DNA of 64,000 bases from [Lactobacillus] rogosae (GTDB lineage: Bacteria > Bacillota > Clostridia > Lachnospirales > Lachnospiraceae): assembly GCA_900112995.1 (NCBI GenBank), contig FONU01000017.1, positions 1 to 64,000 of the forward strand. The letters run 5' to 3'. Below are positions 17,895 to 26,608 of the stretch, piece after piece. Under the pieces are notes generated by a model. That model had not been told where the DNA came from and did not search any database. It saw only the letters and a list, made by a program, of their open reading frames with translations. Each line of letters begins with the position of its first letter. Within the stretch, counting starts at the first letter, position 1. Both the position numbers and the translations under genes were made by a program.

Positions 17895-17951
17895 ATGCCA
17901 AAAACAAAATTTCAGGAATTCATTTTTACCCTTATCACATCCGGCTGTTAA
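17895..17951 (+). pseudogene. DUF2798 N-terminal remnant
   Basis: After AAGGAGGG there is an ATG and MPKTKFQEFIFTLITSGC followed by a stop. This resembles the first residues of the intact DUF2798 protein at 20741-21220 (MPKNKFQDVVFTII). Nothing recognisable follows, and the stop lies 2 bp before the stop of the convergent lactate dehydrogenase. It is a truncated relic with an intact translation start. Confidence 0.7.
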
Positions 17952-17953
17952 AA

Positions 17954-18934
17954 CTACATAACCTCCAGACTATTGTCACCATTTTCCAAACCTAGTATTC
18001 CCTTTATTGAATTCTCAACCATATCGGACACCGCCTGCTCTGTATAGAATGCCATATGAGGTGAGAGTATTACATTAGGAAAGCTCTTTAAAACTGCCAT
18101 ATTGTCATTATCAAGCTTTTCAGTTTCCTTATTAAGATAGTATAAGCCTGCCTCTCCCTCAAAAGTATCAAGTGCGGCAAATCCTACCTTTCCACTCTTT
18201 AATGCAGCTATAAGTGCCTGTGTATCCACTATAAGGCCTCTGGCTGTATTGACTATTATTACTCCATCCTTCATTTTCTTAAATGCTGCCTCATCAATAA
18301 GATGTGTATTTTCAGCATTTCCAGGAACGTGTAATGTTATAATATCTGAATTCGTAAGAAGTTCATCAAAGCTTACATACTCTGCATACTTTTTCACTTC
18401 TTCATCCTCATAACATGAATATGCTAATATACGGCATCCAAAGCCAGATAAATGCTTAACCACCGTCTTACCTATATTACCCGTTCCTATTATTCCAACT
18501 GTTGATGTTGATAATTCTTTTCCGACTTTTCCCTTTAATGAGTAGTCCTGACAATCCGCTTTTTTCATTATCCAAGGCATATTGCGACAGGCCATAAGCA
18601 TAAGCATAATCGCATAATTCGCAACACTATTTGGTGAATACACTACGTGGGCTGCTCTCATACCTATTGAATGTGCATACTTAATATCAATATGCTCATA
18701 ACCTATGCTTCTTGTTGATATGTACTTAACTCCCTTCTTATGAAATGCATTAAGTATTTCCGGGTACATGGGATTGGTTATTATTGATATTGCATCATAG
18801 CCTTCAGCCAGTTCTACATTATCCATTGAAGGATAATCTGATGTAAAACCATACTCAAATGAATACTGCTCTGCGAATTTCTCAACATATTTCTTCTCAT
18901 CATATTCCCTAAGGGCATAAAAAAATATTTTCAT
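17954..18934 (-). CDS. ldhA: D-lactate dehydrogenase-type 2-hydroxyacid dehydrogenase
   Basis: It is predicted to reduce pyruvate to D-lactate with NADH, a fermentative step. The NAD-binding glycine motif is GIIGTGNIGKTV. The catalytic Arg is in NTARGLIVD, the Glu in EGEAGLY and the His in LSPHMAFYT. I begin at MKIFFYALREYDEKKY (18932-18934, GGGAGATT upstream), giving 326 residues, the usual LdhA/VanH length. The longer reading would translate the upstream hairpin element. The leader carries a structured repeat also found before pfkA. VanH-like roles are possible but no vancomycin genes are nearby. Confidence 0.9.
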   Translation of the reverse strand: MKIFFYALREYDEKKYVEKFAEQYSFEYGFTSDYPSMDNVELAEGYDAISIITNPMYPEILNAFHKKGVKYISTRSIGYEHIDIKYAHSIGMRAAHVVYSPNSVANYAIMLMLMACRNMPWIMKKADCQDYSLKGKVGKELSTSTVGIIGTGNIGKTVVKHLSGFGCRILAYSCYEDEEVKKYAEYVSFDELLTNSDIITLHVPGNAENTHLIDEAAFKKMKDGVIIVNTARGLIVDTQALIAALKSGKVGFAALDTFEGEAGLYYLNKETEKLDNDNMAVLKSFPNVILSPHMAFYTEQAVSDMVENSIKGILGLENGDNSLEVM

Positions 18935-19035
18935 AATAATCTCCCATTCTTGCGTGTGAAAAATCCTATTTTTCACACTAATCTCCATTTCTGCGTGTTT
19001 TTACGCATATCGAATCTGTGTCAGGTGTGCGCATA
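18935..19035 (-). repeat. structured leader repeat, copy A (ldhA)
   Basis: On the minus strand the element reads GCGCACACCTGACACAG, then GATATG, hairpin TGCGT-AAAAAC-ACGCA, then GAAATGGAGATTA. A second hairpin GTGTGAAAAAT-AGG-ATTTTTCACAC, GCAAGAATGGGAGATTATT and the ldhA ATG follow. Copies B (33309-33410) and C (49801-49900) share both hairpin modules and the GATATG and GGAGATTA flanks, with stem bases that differ yet still pair. Confidence 0.7.
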
Positions 19036-19155
19036 TTTTTGTTGTAAGTAAGTATAGCACCCGTCATTACGAAATGCACTATATTGAAGATAAAAAACAT
19101 AAAAAAGCTAATAAATAAAGCAAAACTGTACAAATCTAAAACTGCATTTACGCTC

Positions 19156-19184
19156 TTTACTTATCAATATAAACGTGTTATAAT
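19156..19184 (+). promoter_or_regulatory. promoter of the MarR-TauE genes
   Basis: TTTACT is followed 17 bp later by TATAAT with an extended TG dinucleotide. It lies 64 bp before the MarR start. Confidence 0.65.
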
Positions 19185-19247
19185 ACTTCAAATTTGAATT
19201 ATTCATTTTTGTAATTTATATTTCACTACAAGGAGGCTGATTCTCTT

Positions 19248-19679
19248 ATGAACTCAGGAATTGAATTCGCACAAAAAATCAATCTTGCATATAACTTTGT
19301 ATGCAAGCCGCTTTTACATAAGTTTAATCTTCCACAGACAGCTTTCGATATTCTTATGTTTCTTGCAAATAATCCAGAATATACCACTGCAAGAGATATT
19401 GTGGAGATAAGAAAAATCAAAGCCAATCTTGTTTCTGTCAATATTGACAGACTTGTGTGCGATGGTTATATCATACGAAAAGAAATCAAAGGTGACCGAA
19501 GAAAAACACAGCTTATATGCACATCTGCGGCAGAGAAAATAATTAAAGAAGGTCAGGCTTTACAGAAAGATTTTCTTGAACATCTTTTTGATAATATGGA
19601 CACTGCCACTAAAGAGGCTTTTTTTACGGGTATGAAACAGATAGAAGATAATCTTGATAAGATACTTGAAGACAACTAG
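19248..19679 (+). CDS. MarR-family winged-helix regulator
   Basis: The 143-residue protein has the MarR fold: helix 1 with IEFAQKINLAYNFV, a recognition region around ARDIVEIRKIKANLVSVNIDRLVCDGY and a basic wing EIKGDRRKTQLI. The start has AAGGAGG ten bases upstream. It precedes the TauE-like transporter by 232 bp, an interval filled by 55-bp repeats, and probably regulates it. The ligand is unknown. Confidence 0.85.
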   Translation: MNSGIEFAQKINLAYNFVCKPLLHKFNLPQTAFDILMFLANNPEYTTARDIVEIRKIKANLVSVNIDRLVCDGYIIRKEIKGDRRKTQLICTSAAEKIIKEGQALQKDFLEHLFDNMDTATKEAFFTGMKQIEDNLDKILEDN

Positions 19680-19732
19680 GGTCGGTGTGCACCTGACACC
19701 AAACTATTTTTATTAGAATTGTGCACAGAAAA

Positions 19733-19897
19733 GAGGTAAATACCTCTGCTCCTGCATGAGCAGTCGCATTTTGCTTTGCAAAACAAGGAGGTAAATACCT
19801 CTGCCCCTGCATGGGCAGTCGCATTTTGCTTCGCAAAACAAGGAGGTAAATACCTCTGCTCCTGCATGGGCAGTCGCATTTTGCTTCGCAAAACAAG
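19733..19897 (+). repeat. three tandem 55-bp structured units in the tauE leader
   Basis: Units start at GAGGT in 19733, 19788 and 19843, with a fourth partial unit at 19898; the period is exactly 55 bp. Each unit folds as GAGGTAAATACCTC, then CTGCYC-CTGCAT-GRGCAG, then TTTTGC-TTY-GCAAAA. The middle stem is CTGCTC/GAGCAG in unit 1, CTGCCC/GGGCAG in unit 2 and CTGCTC/GGGCAG in unit 3, so a base pair changed on both sides. In each later unit AAGGAGG is paired with CCTC. In the partial last unit the pairing partner is missing and AAGGAGG becomes the transporter's ribosome site. Confidence 0.85.
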
Positions 19898-19911
19898 GAG
19901 GTATATAAATT

Positions 19912-20691
19912 ATGTCATCATTATTTTTAACTATTATTGTAACTTTTTTTGCAGGTATGGGTGCCGGTCTTGGAACTGGATTTGCCGGCATGAGTGCCGC
20001 TGCCGTAATCAGCCCTATGCTTATCACATTTTTAGGAATGGACCCATATATGGCTGTCGGCATCGCACTCTCTTCTGATGTGCTTGCCAGTGCCATATCA
20101 GCATATACATATGGAAAAAACAAGAATCTAGATATTAAAAATGGACTTATTATGATGGTCAGTGTTCTTATATTCACTGTTGTAGGAAGTTATGTATCAA
20201 GCCTTGTTCCATCAGCTACAATGGGAAACTTCTCTGTATTTATGACTTTCCTTCTTGGAATCAAATTCATCATAAGACCTGTTATGACTACAAAGGAAGC
20301 CATGGAGGGTGTATCTGCTAAGAAACGTGCCATTCAGTCAGTTGTGTGCGGCATATTAATTGGCTTTATATGTGGCTTCATCGGTGCCGGCGGCGGTATG
20401 ATGATGCTGCTTATCCTTACCTCCGTACTTGGATATGAACTTAAAACTGCTGTCGGAACTAGTGTATTTATTATGGCTTTTACAGCACTCACCGGCGCTG
20501 TATCACACTTTGCGATTGGTGGAATACCTGATATAACTGTGTGGCTATTATGTATCGTATTTACACTTATATGGGCAAGAATAGCAGCTATCTTTGCAAA
20601 CAAAGCTACTCCTGAAACACTTAACCGTGCAACAGGAGTCATACTTGTTATACTAGGCATAGTAGTTATGCTTTTCTCATACCTTGGATAA
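19912..20691 (+). CDS. TauE/SafE-family sulfite/organosulfonate exporter-like membrane protein
   Basis: This 259-residue membrane protein has about eight hydrophobic segments in two halves. Each half carries a glycine-rich turn: GAGLGTGFAGMSAAAV near the N-terminus and GFIGAGGGMMMLLILTSVLG in the middle, the TauE pattern. Transport of sulfite, sulfoacetate or another small anion is a family-level inference. AAGGAGGT precedes the start by 9 bases and is the end of the tandem-repeat array. It is convergent with the DUF2798 gene. Confidence 0.85.
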   Translation: MSSLFLTIIVTFFAGMGAGLGTGFAGMSAAAVISPMLITFLGMDPYMAVGIALSSDVLASAISAYTYGKNKNLDIKNGLIMMVSVLIFTVVGSYVSSLVPSATMGNFSVFMTFLLGIKFIIRPVMTTKEAMEGVSAKKRAIQSVVCGILIGFICGFIGAGGGMMMLLILTSVLGYELKTAVGTSVFIMAFTALTGAVSHFAIGGIPDITVWLLCIVFTLIWARIAAIFANKATPETLNRATGVILVILGIVVMLFSYLG

Positions 20692-20740
20692 TATCACCAG
20701 ACTAAATATCTCAATAAATGCTGTACTAACGCAGCAGGAA

Positions 20741-21220
20741 TTATGCTTCTATGGCTTCTTTCTGCCTGCTGTCTTTTCTTTCAAATATTGCTCTGAAGAT
20801 AAGACGTACAAATGGTCCACAGTAAAACATCTGATAAAGTATTGCCATAGGGAAATTCATAGCCCATGTCTTAACCCACATACCAAAAGATGGTTCCTTA
20901 AAAAGTATTGTTGCAACAAGACTCATAACAGGACACATAATACAGCATATGCATATAGATATTGCATATGTGATAAACTGTGGTCTGTCTGTTGGCTTCA
21001 TAACAGTAAATGCCAGCAGCCTTGCCAGCCTTCCAACTATAAAGAACTCAAGAATGAAAGCAACTGGCACCATTATTGGTAACTCGTGTAATGCTGCAAT
21101 AAAAGTTGTTCCATCAACTGTTCCTGTGTTAAGAGCTATATTATAAACAACCATCCCGTACACCATAATAGCTGCCATAATAATTGTGAATACTACGTCC
21201 TGAAATTTGTTTTTTGGCAT
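20741..21220 (-). CDS. DUF2798 membrane protein
   Basis: The 159-residue protein has four predicted membrane helices arranged as two similar halves. Each half starts with an F-T-I/V-x2-A-x-M-V-like helix (VFTIIMAAIMVYGMVVYN; FITYAISICICCIMCPVMS), as expected for the duplicated DUF2798 family. Function is unknown. It has its own promoter and a leader hairpin that covers its ribosome site. A dead copy of its first exon-like segment is at 17895-17951. Confidence 0.8.
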   Translation of the reverse strand: MPKNKFQDVVFTIIMAAIMVYGMVVYNIALNTGTVDGTTFIAALHELPIMVPVAFILEFFIVGRLARLLAFTVMKPTDRPQFITYAISICICCIMCPVMSLVATILFKEPSFGMWVKTWAMNFPMAILYQMFYCGPFVRLIFRAIFERKDSRQKEAIEA

Positions 21221-21227
21221 AAAAAAA

Positions 21228-21282
21228 ATCCTCCTTAATGATAACTTAACTCAATGTGTTGTTCGTTATCATCCAGGAGGAT
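21228..21282 (-). promoter_or_regulatory. hairpin sequestering the DUF2798 ribosome site, terminator-like
   Basis: On the minus strand ATCCTCCTGGATGATAAC pairs with GTTATCATTAAGGAGGAT: two 8-bp helices with a 2-nt internal loop and a 19-nt apical loop. The 3' arm contains the Shine-Dalgarno AAGGAGG. Eight T residues follow and then the ATG. The same structure could thus block translation and terminate transcription, so expression probably needs an unfolding signal. Confidence 0.8.
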
Positions 21283-21317
21283 GTTTCGTTTCCAATAAAA
21301 CCATTTAAAGCCTGCAT

Positions 21318-21347
21318 ATTCTATCATATAAAAAGCTGTACAGTCAA
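21318..21347 (-). promoter_or_regulatory. promoter of DUF2798
   Basis: TTGACT and TAGAAT are separated by 18 bp on the minus strand. This would start a leader of about 90 nt containing the sequestering hairpin. Confidence 0.65.
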
Positions 21348-21350
21348 GTG

Positions 21351-21436
21351 TTTTTACTCTATTGTAATAATGTCGTAATAATGTACTATTGTAATAATGC
21401 GTAATAATGTATTTTTACTCTATCGTAATAATGTCC
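21351..21436. repeat. duplicated end of the BMP gene with GTAATAATG repeats
   Basis: TTTTTACTCTATYGTAATAATG occurs at 21412-21433 (covering the BMP stop codon) and again at 21351-21372. GTAATAATG-type units lie between them. It looks like slippage or short tandem duplication of the gene end. Confidence 0.6.
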
Positions 21437-22656
21437 TTTAATATATAGTTAAACGATGGTGCTGAGCTGTCTTTATTTTCCACAAAGCCTTCACTAAGGT
21501 CTATGATATCATTTGGATTGTCAGTATTTACGCCTATGTAGTCACCTTTAAACACAGTAAGCCTATCCTTCTTAAACTGCTCGATAACATCTGCTACCAT
21601 TTCCTTAGTGCCATCTGCCACAACAATATCATTAAACTCAAGCATTGAAACCCAGCCTTCATCAAAGCCGGCTCCCACATCATTACCATGTATATTACCT
21701 CTGATGTTCTTTTCTACCACCTTTCCATTAAGAACTGCATCAACGGCAGCCTTCATATATGGCTTCCAGTTAATCTTACACCCCGTAAGATATGTAGTTG
21801 GTGCTACATCAAACATACTCTGGTTATAGCTCACATTAAAAACAGGTACATCTGAGGATGTTTCCTCACAGGCAGTCGCTGGTCCTGCTGTATCTGAATG
21901 CTGTGATATAATAACACACTTCTCATTTATGAGTTCTCTTGCATACTTCTTTTCAGTACGATAATCATTCCACTTATATGTGTACTTTACCGTCATGGTA
22001 GTATTCCCCACAACTGATCTTGCTCCAAGCAAAAAGGCTGTATACCCTGATATAACCTCCGCATTAGGATACGCTGCAACATATCCTATCTTAGCCTCAT
22101 TTTCTGTTATTATCCCTTCTGATATAAGCTCCTTCAGTTTTATGCCTGCCGCGACTCCTGCTGCATATCTTCCTTCATATATGGCACCCATAAATGTATG
22201 ATAATTAGCATTGTATGGCTCCTCATTAGCATTAGAGCAGGTTGCCATGCAAAACTGCACATCTGGATACCTGCCAGCCAGCTCCTTAGTTGTTTCACCA
22301 TAGTTATAGCTTGTAGAAAATATCAGATTACAGCCTGCATTTACAAGTCTTTCAAGATATTCTCTTTCTGTTCCCTCGGCAACATTATACATATGCATAA
22401 CTTCTACCTTATCGCCATACTCTTCCTTAATGTCAGCAAGTGCCTCTATGAAATTGTCTGTATATGCAGTACTTGCATCACCTACATATATTATCCCTAC
22501 CTTGATGCTCTTATCTTCATCTTTTCTTGAATAAACCATACAGGCACCTATGATGATGCTTACTGCAACACATGTTATAAGAGTTATGATACTCTCCCTG
22601 CTTACTATATAAGACAATACCCTGCCGGATATTTTCTTAATATTACTTATCTTCAT
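21415..22656 (-). CDS. BMP-family substrate-binding protein
   Basis: It is an extracytoplasmic binding protein of the basic membrane protein/PnrA class, whose members bind nucleosides or similar ligands. After a basic N-terminus, a hydrophobic stretch around residues 24-42 ends IIGAC, which may be a lipobox or a simple anchor. The binding core begins KVGIIYVGDASTAYTDNF and includes GCNLIFSTSYNYG and a ligand-hinge segment VGAGFDEGW. I start at MKISNIKK (22654-22656). The start overlaps the end of the large HD-GYP receptor gene, so the two are translationally coupled. No ABC permease or ATPase for it is present, suggesting a sensory rather than transport role. Confidence 0.83.
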   Translation of the reverse strand: MKISNIKKISGRVLSYIVSRESIITLITCVAVSIIIGACMVYSRKDEDKSIKVGIIYVGDASTAYTDNFIEALADIKEEYGDKVEVMHMYNVAEGTEREYLERLVNAGCNLIFSTSYNYGETTKELAGRYPDVQFCMATCSNANEEPYNANYHTFMGAIYEGRYAAGVAAGIKLKELISEGIITENEAKIGYVAAYPNAEVISGYTAFLLGARSVVGNTTMTVKYTYKWNDYRTEKKYARELINEKCVIISQHSDTAGPATACEETSSDVPVFNVSYNQSMFDVAPTTYLTGCKINWKPYMKAAVDAVLNGKVVEKNIRGNIHGNDVGAGFDEGWVSMLEFNDIVVADGTKEMVADVIEQFKKDRLTVFKGDYIGVNTDNPNDIIDLSEGFVENKDSSAPSFNYILKDIITIE

Positions 22657-25600
22657 CTGCTTCACCATCCTTATACAGATTATCAATGTCTATCCTGCCA
22701 CTATCAATAAGTCTAAGCATAATATCCACAAGCTCCGGGTCAAACTGTGTGCCGCTGCCTCTTCGTATTTCCCCTAAAACATAGTCCTTATCAAGCTTCT
22801 TTCTATACACCCTGTTAGCCGTCATAGCATCAAATGCATCCGCTATTCCGATAATCCTTGCATTAAGAGGTATCTCTTCACCCTTAAGACCATGCATATA
22901 TCCTTTTCCATCATATCTCTCATGATGATAAAGTGCTCCTTCCTCAACGTGATTTACAAGAGTAAAGCTTTTAAGTATTTCTGCTCCTTTTTCAACATGT
23001 GATTTCATAATGGCATACTCTTCATCTGTAAGTCTTTCCGGTTTGTTAAGTATTCTGTCTGGAATACCTATCTTTCCTATATCGTGAAGCAATGCCGCTT
23101 TTCTAAGGTTTTCACATTCTTCATCACTATATCCAAGCTCCTTTGCTATCATAACTGAATACTCAGATACTCTTAGTGAATGTTGGCTTGTATTAACATC
23201 CTTTGCATCAACAGTCCTTGCAATAGTAAGAACTGTTTCATTTCCCATCTCAAGCTGTTTCTTTACGAATTCGAGCTCTTTCTTCTGAAAATCAAGGGTT
23301 CTTTTAATCTGTGTATGGAATATTATCCACGTAAGATATGCAACTGTAAGTGCAAATATTCCGACCATATACACCTTAAACCACCAATAGTCATATATCT
23401 TTGCTTCCTTAATAATTGTATATGTGTTTTCAGATATTGGCACCCTGCCATTTTCATCAAGAACTGACAAATGAAATGTATATGTGCCTACAGGTATGTT
23501 CATATATATTATATTAGTTAGATCACTTTGCAATATTATCCTCGGTTCGGCATCATACCCTTCCAGATATATGCTTACATAAGGTGTATTAACAGAATAG
23601 TTTATAATCTCTGGGAACATCTCTATCATCTGTGCTTTGCTGTCAATATAAAGCTCTTCCCCTCTTTTTACCCTGAGACTTTCTCCATCTACCTTTACGG
23701 ACTTCATCTGTATACGATATGATCTTATTCTGGCACTATAATCATTGAGATTGACTATCATTACACCATCATCTGTTGACATGTACAAATTATTATTCAC
23801 ATCAATATAATCCCATGCATTTGGTGTTAATGCATTTTCAAGTCCGCAATCCCCATTAAGCAGCTTATAATCAAGTTCTTTTCCAGAAAGTAAGGCACTC
23901 TTATCAACAACATATATTCCGGCTGAGCCCAGCACAAAAAGATTATCATTGTTCCCATTAACTACATTGTAATTATTATAGTAAGGAAAATTATCCAATA
24001 TTCTTATAATGCCTGTCTTATCCATATAACACAGACTGTTACTTGTTACTATGAATACACCCTCGCCAGAAGCATCCTTTACCATTCTTAATATAACCGC
24101 TGAGCTAAGACCATCATCCTTATCATAATTATCTATTACTCTTCCATCACTAATAACTTCTATTCCATTGCCATCTGTTCCTGCAAGTATAACTCTTCCA
24201 TAATCTTGTATATCTGTTTCAAGTGTACATAAAACCTTACTGTTTTTCATAGAATAACCTATATTGCCAATGACAGCTTCATCTACAATATAACTAAGTC
24301 CTGTATCACCTGCTGCAAGCATTGTATTATCACTTAACTCTGTTATAGTCCTGTATCTGTTTCCACTTAGTCCGTTATTCTCATCATATCTTATAATTTC
24401 ACCACTATATGTAACCTCATATATTCCTTTGCCTGTTGTGCATATCCACATATTATTTTTACTGTCCGTTGTTATGCACCTTATTCTTACGTTATCAAGC
24501 TCTTTTACAAGTTTATTCACAAGCTCCTTTAAATCGCTGTCCAGCTTTTGAATATAATCACTATCAGCTGTAATACTGCCTGCAGCTGCATATGAAACGG
24601 CAATTCCACTATCTGTACCTATATAATAATTTCCATTCCACATTGTAACTGTATTTACAACCAGCTTTTCATCACTATGTTCATAATTAAGCTGTGTAAA
24701 CGCTGATCTGCTTAATCTTAACAGCCCAAGTCTTGATGATGTAAACCAGAGATTTCCCTGATAATCTGCTGTCATATGATCTATTGAATTATTAAAGCTG
24801 CCTGTATCAATGTTTATAAATTGATTCTGACTGTCATAATATCCTGTACCATTATCTGCACATACAAAAAGTGTGCCATTTTCTGTTAATGTGTTATCTA
24901 CAAAATATATTTCTTTAATATTATTAAGCTCATTACAGCTTACACTTTCCTTAAGTACATAAGCGTTATTATATAAATCATATTCATATTTATCTATATT
25001 TCCTTTTGATGTTCCCACATAAAGCATACCCGCATCATCAAATGAACACGTTGTATATCTTCCACCATCTGATGCACTATATTCTGAAATAACTGCTGCA
25101 TTTTTTACAATACTTAGCTGTCCATTATCGCTGACAACTGCTATGTTACCATTCTTATCAGAGTCTGCACTTACAGCATATTTTATATCATCTATATAGC
25201 TTTTAACTGTTAATCCATCTGCAAGAGAAACTATTGACATAGCACCTGTCGTACCAATATAGTAATCACCATCAGAACCCTGTGTTATACACTTTACGGA
25301 ATCAGCTGATAATCCCTCCTTTTCTGATACAACATTTATGATTGTTTCATCAATCATTATCGATACGCCGCCATCATTGGTTCCTATCCATAATCTGCCC
25401 TCTTCATCTTTATACAGACAGTTTACAGTCTTAACAGAGGCATATTCATCCACCCATTTAAACTCTGTACCATTATACCTGTATAAACCACCATAGGTTC
25501 CTATCCATAGTATTCCATCATTAGTCTGTGCTATATCATTGGCACAGCCGCCTGGTATTCCGTTTTCTCTTCCGTAAACTGTCTGCAGATAAGTATTATA

Positions 25601-26296
25601 ATCCGGTGTTTCTTCTATATTATTCTGGTTATTCCTACTGTTATCAAAAGCTGCATACACGCACTTAGGTGTATTAACTTCTATAAGCTGTACTGCTGCC
25701 ATAGCAGCTATCCCGATATATATACAGGCTGTCATTATCCTTTTATCAAATCTGTTCTTTCCCTTGTCATACCTTACAAATATATAGAGTGCAAGCACAG
25801 TTATGATCTTATCAGGAAAATCAATATAAAATTGTCCTGCAACGTGACTTAATAAATCATTAAATCCTATTCCTAAAAGCGACTCAATAACTCCATCACC
25901 CCATATATTATTGGTATAACCATTAAAAAACATATAATTAAAAATCACGGAAATAGAACACGAAACAAGTGCAATATAAAAGCTTGATGTCAGTGCACCA
26001 AGCAGTGTTTTCATATAATCCTTACTTATGCAAATTCCAGCAACAACTGCTATAGAAACACTTACTATGGCATAACAGGCATATGTCCACGAATATATTA
26101 TAGAATAAAGAATATTGAGAGTAACTCCAACGATAACACCGCATACCGGTCCGCATACATAAGTGGCCGCAACTGTACCTAGTGAATCAAGCCATAATGG
26201 AAGCCTGAAATACCCAGCAATACACTTTCCTGCCAGATTCAGCAATACACATATTATTATAAACACGCTTATTGTATACCACTTATTTTTCTTCAT
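22643..26296 (-). CDS. HD-GYP receptor with ECF-S-like membrane domain and sensor propeller
   Basis: The 1217-residue protein is modular. Residues 1-190 are multi-spanning and resemble the substrate-binding subunit of ECF transporters (WLDSLGTVAATYVCGPVCGVIVG). A large external region (about 225-900) has repeated two-component-regulator propeller blades, for example DGILWIGTYGGLYRYNG, EGRLWIGTNDGGVSI and QGNLWFTSSRLGLLRL. A Y_Y_Y-like domain follows (about 905-975), then a membrane helix near 985-1005 and a helical linker. The C-terminal HD-GYP phosphodiesterase domain has HD at 1071-1072 and HHERYDGKGYM near 1124-1134. The normal GYP is GYM here. Its product is expected to degrade c-di-GMP in response to an external ligand. 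The BMP protein is translated from an overlapping frame immediately downstream. Confidence 0.9.
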   Translation of the reverse strand: MKKNKWYTISVFIIICVLLNLAGKCIAGYFRLPLWLDSLGTVAATYVCGPVCGVIVGVTLNILYSIIYSWTYACYAIVSVSIAVVAGICISKDYMKTLLGALTSSFYIALVSCSISVIFNYMFFNGYTNNIWGDGVIESLLGIGFNDLLSHVAGQFYIDFPDKIITVLALYIFVRYDKGKNRFDKRIMTACIYIGIAAMAAVQLIEVNTPKCVYAAFDNSRNNQNNIEETPDYNTYLQTVYGRENGIPGGCANDIAQTNDGILWIGTYGGLYRYNGTEFKWVDEYASVKTVNCLYKDEEGRLWIGTNDGGVSIMIDETIINVVSEKEGLSADSVKCITQGSDGDYYIGTTGAMSIVSLADGLTVKSYIDDIKYAVSADSDKNGNIAVVSDNGQLSIVKNAAVISEYSASDGGRYTTCSFDDAGMLYVGTSKGNIDKYEYDLYNNAYVLKESVSCNELNNIKEIYFVDNTLTENGTLFVCADNGTGYYDSQNQFINIDTGSFNNSIDHMTADYQGNLWFTSSRLGLLRLSRSAFTQLNYEHSDEKLVVNTVTMWNGNYYIGTDSGIAVSYAAAGSITADSDYIQKLDSDLKELVNKLVKELDNVRIRCITTDSKNNMWICTTGKGIYEVTYSGEIIRYDENNGLSGNRYRTITELSDNTMLAAGDTGLSYIVDEAVIGNIGYSMKNSKVLCTLETDIQDYGRVILAGTDGNGIEVISDGRVIDNYDKDDGLSSAVILRMVKDASGEGVFIVTSNSLCYMDKTGIIRILDNFPYYNNYNVVNGNNDNLFVLGSAGIYVVDKSALLSGKELDYKLLNGDCGLENALTPNAWDYIDVNNNLYMSTDDGVMIVNLNDYSARIRSYRIQMKSVKVDGESLRVKRGEELYIDSKAQMIEMFPEIINYSVNTPYVSIYLEGYDAEPRIILQSDLTNIIYMNIPVGTYTFHLSVLDENGRVPISENTYTIIKEAKIYDYWWFKVYMVGIFALTVAYLTWIIFHTQIKRTLDFQKKELEFVKKQLEMGNETVLTIARTVDAKDVNTSQHSLRVSEYSVMIAKELGYSDEECENLRKAALLHDIGKIGIPDRILNKPERLTDEEYAIMKSHVEKGAEILKSFTLVNHVEEGALYHHERYDGKGYMHGLKGEEIPLNARIIGIADAFDAMTANRVYRKKLDKDYVLGEIRRGSGTQFDPELVDIMLRLIDSGRIDIDNLYKDGEADEDK

Positions 26297-26608
26297 AGGC
26301 TTTTCTCCGTTCAGTATGCTGTATTATCCGTTGGCTGTTATGTTTAATCCATCCTGACTGCTATGCATATTTTCAATACATAATCTAAGCATATCAGTAA
26401 TGATTTAACTTTTACACTCTACCATAATAAAATTATAATTATTATATCAAAAAAATATATAACTGACAATGTATAAACGATTATTCTTTTGTATTGTAAG
26501 TTGCTATAATTTCATCCAGAATAATGTGGAAAAAGAATATTATTAAGGTTGTTGATAAAGAAGAAAATGCCGATTAATATATATATAAATATATAAATGG
26601 AGGCTGCT
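26297..26608. other. intergenic region, divergent starts
   Basis: This AT-rich interval of about 310 bp separates the minus-strand HD-GYP gene from the plus-strand GH13 gene. A TATAAT at 26505-26510 could be the GH13 -10 box, but no convincing -35 is placed before it. No other structure is seen. Confidence 0.5.

Noticed and set aside
19733-19897. Possible CRISPR array
   Set aside because: Units are contiguous with no unique spacers, and no cas gene is nearby.
19624-20177. Several overlapping minus-strand open frames with repeated KQNATAHAGAEV-like residues
   Set aside because: They arise from the 55-bp tandem repeat, whose period is not a multiple of three. They lack ribosome sites and overlap the real MarR and TauE genes.
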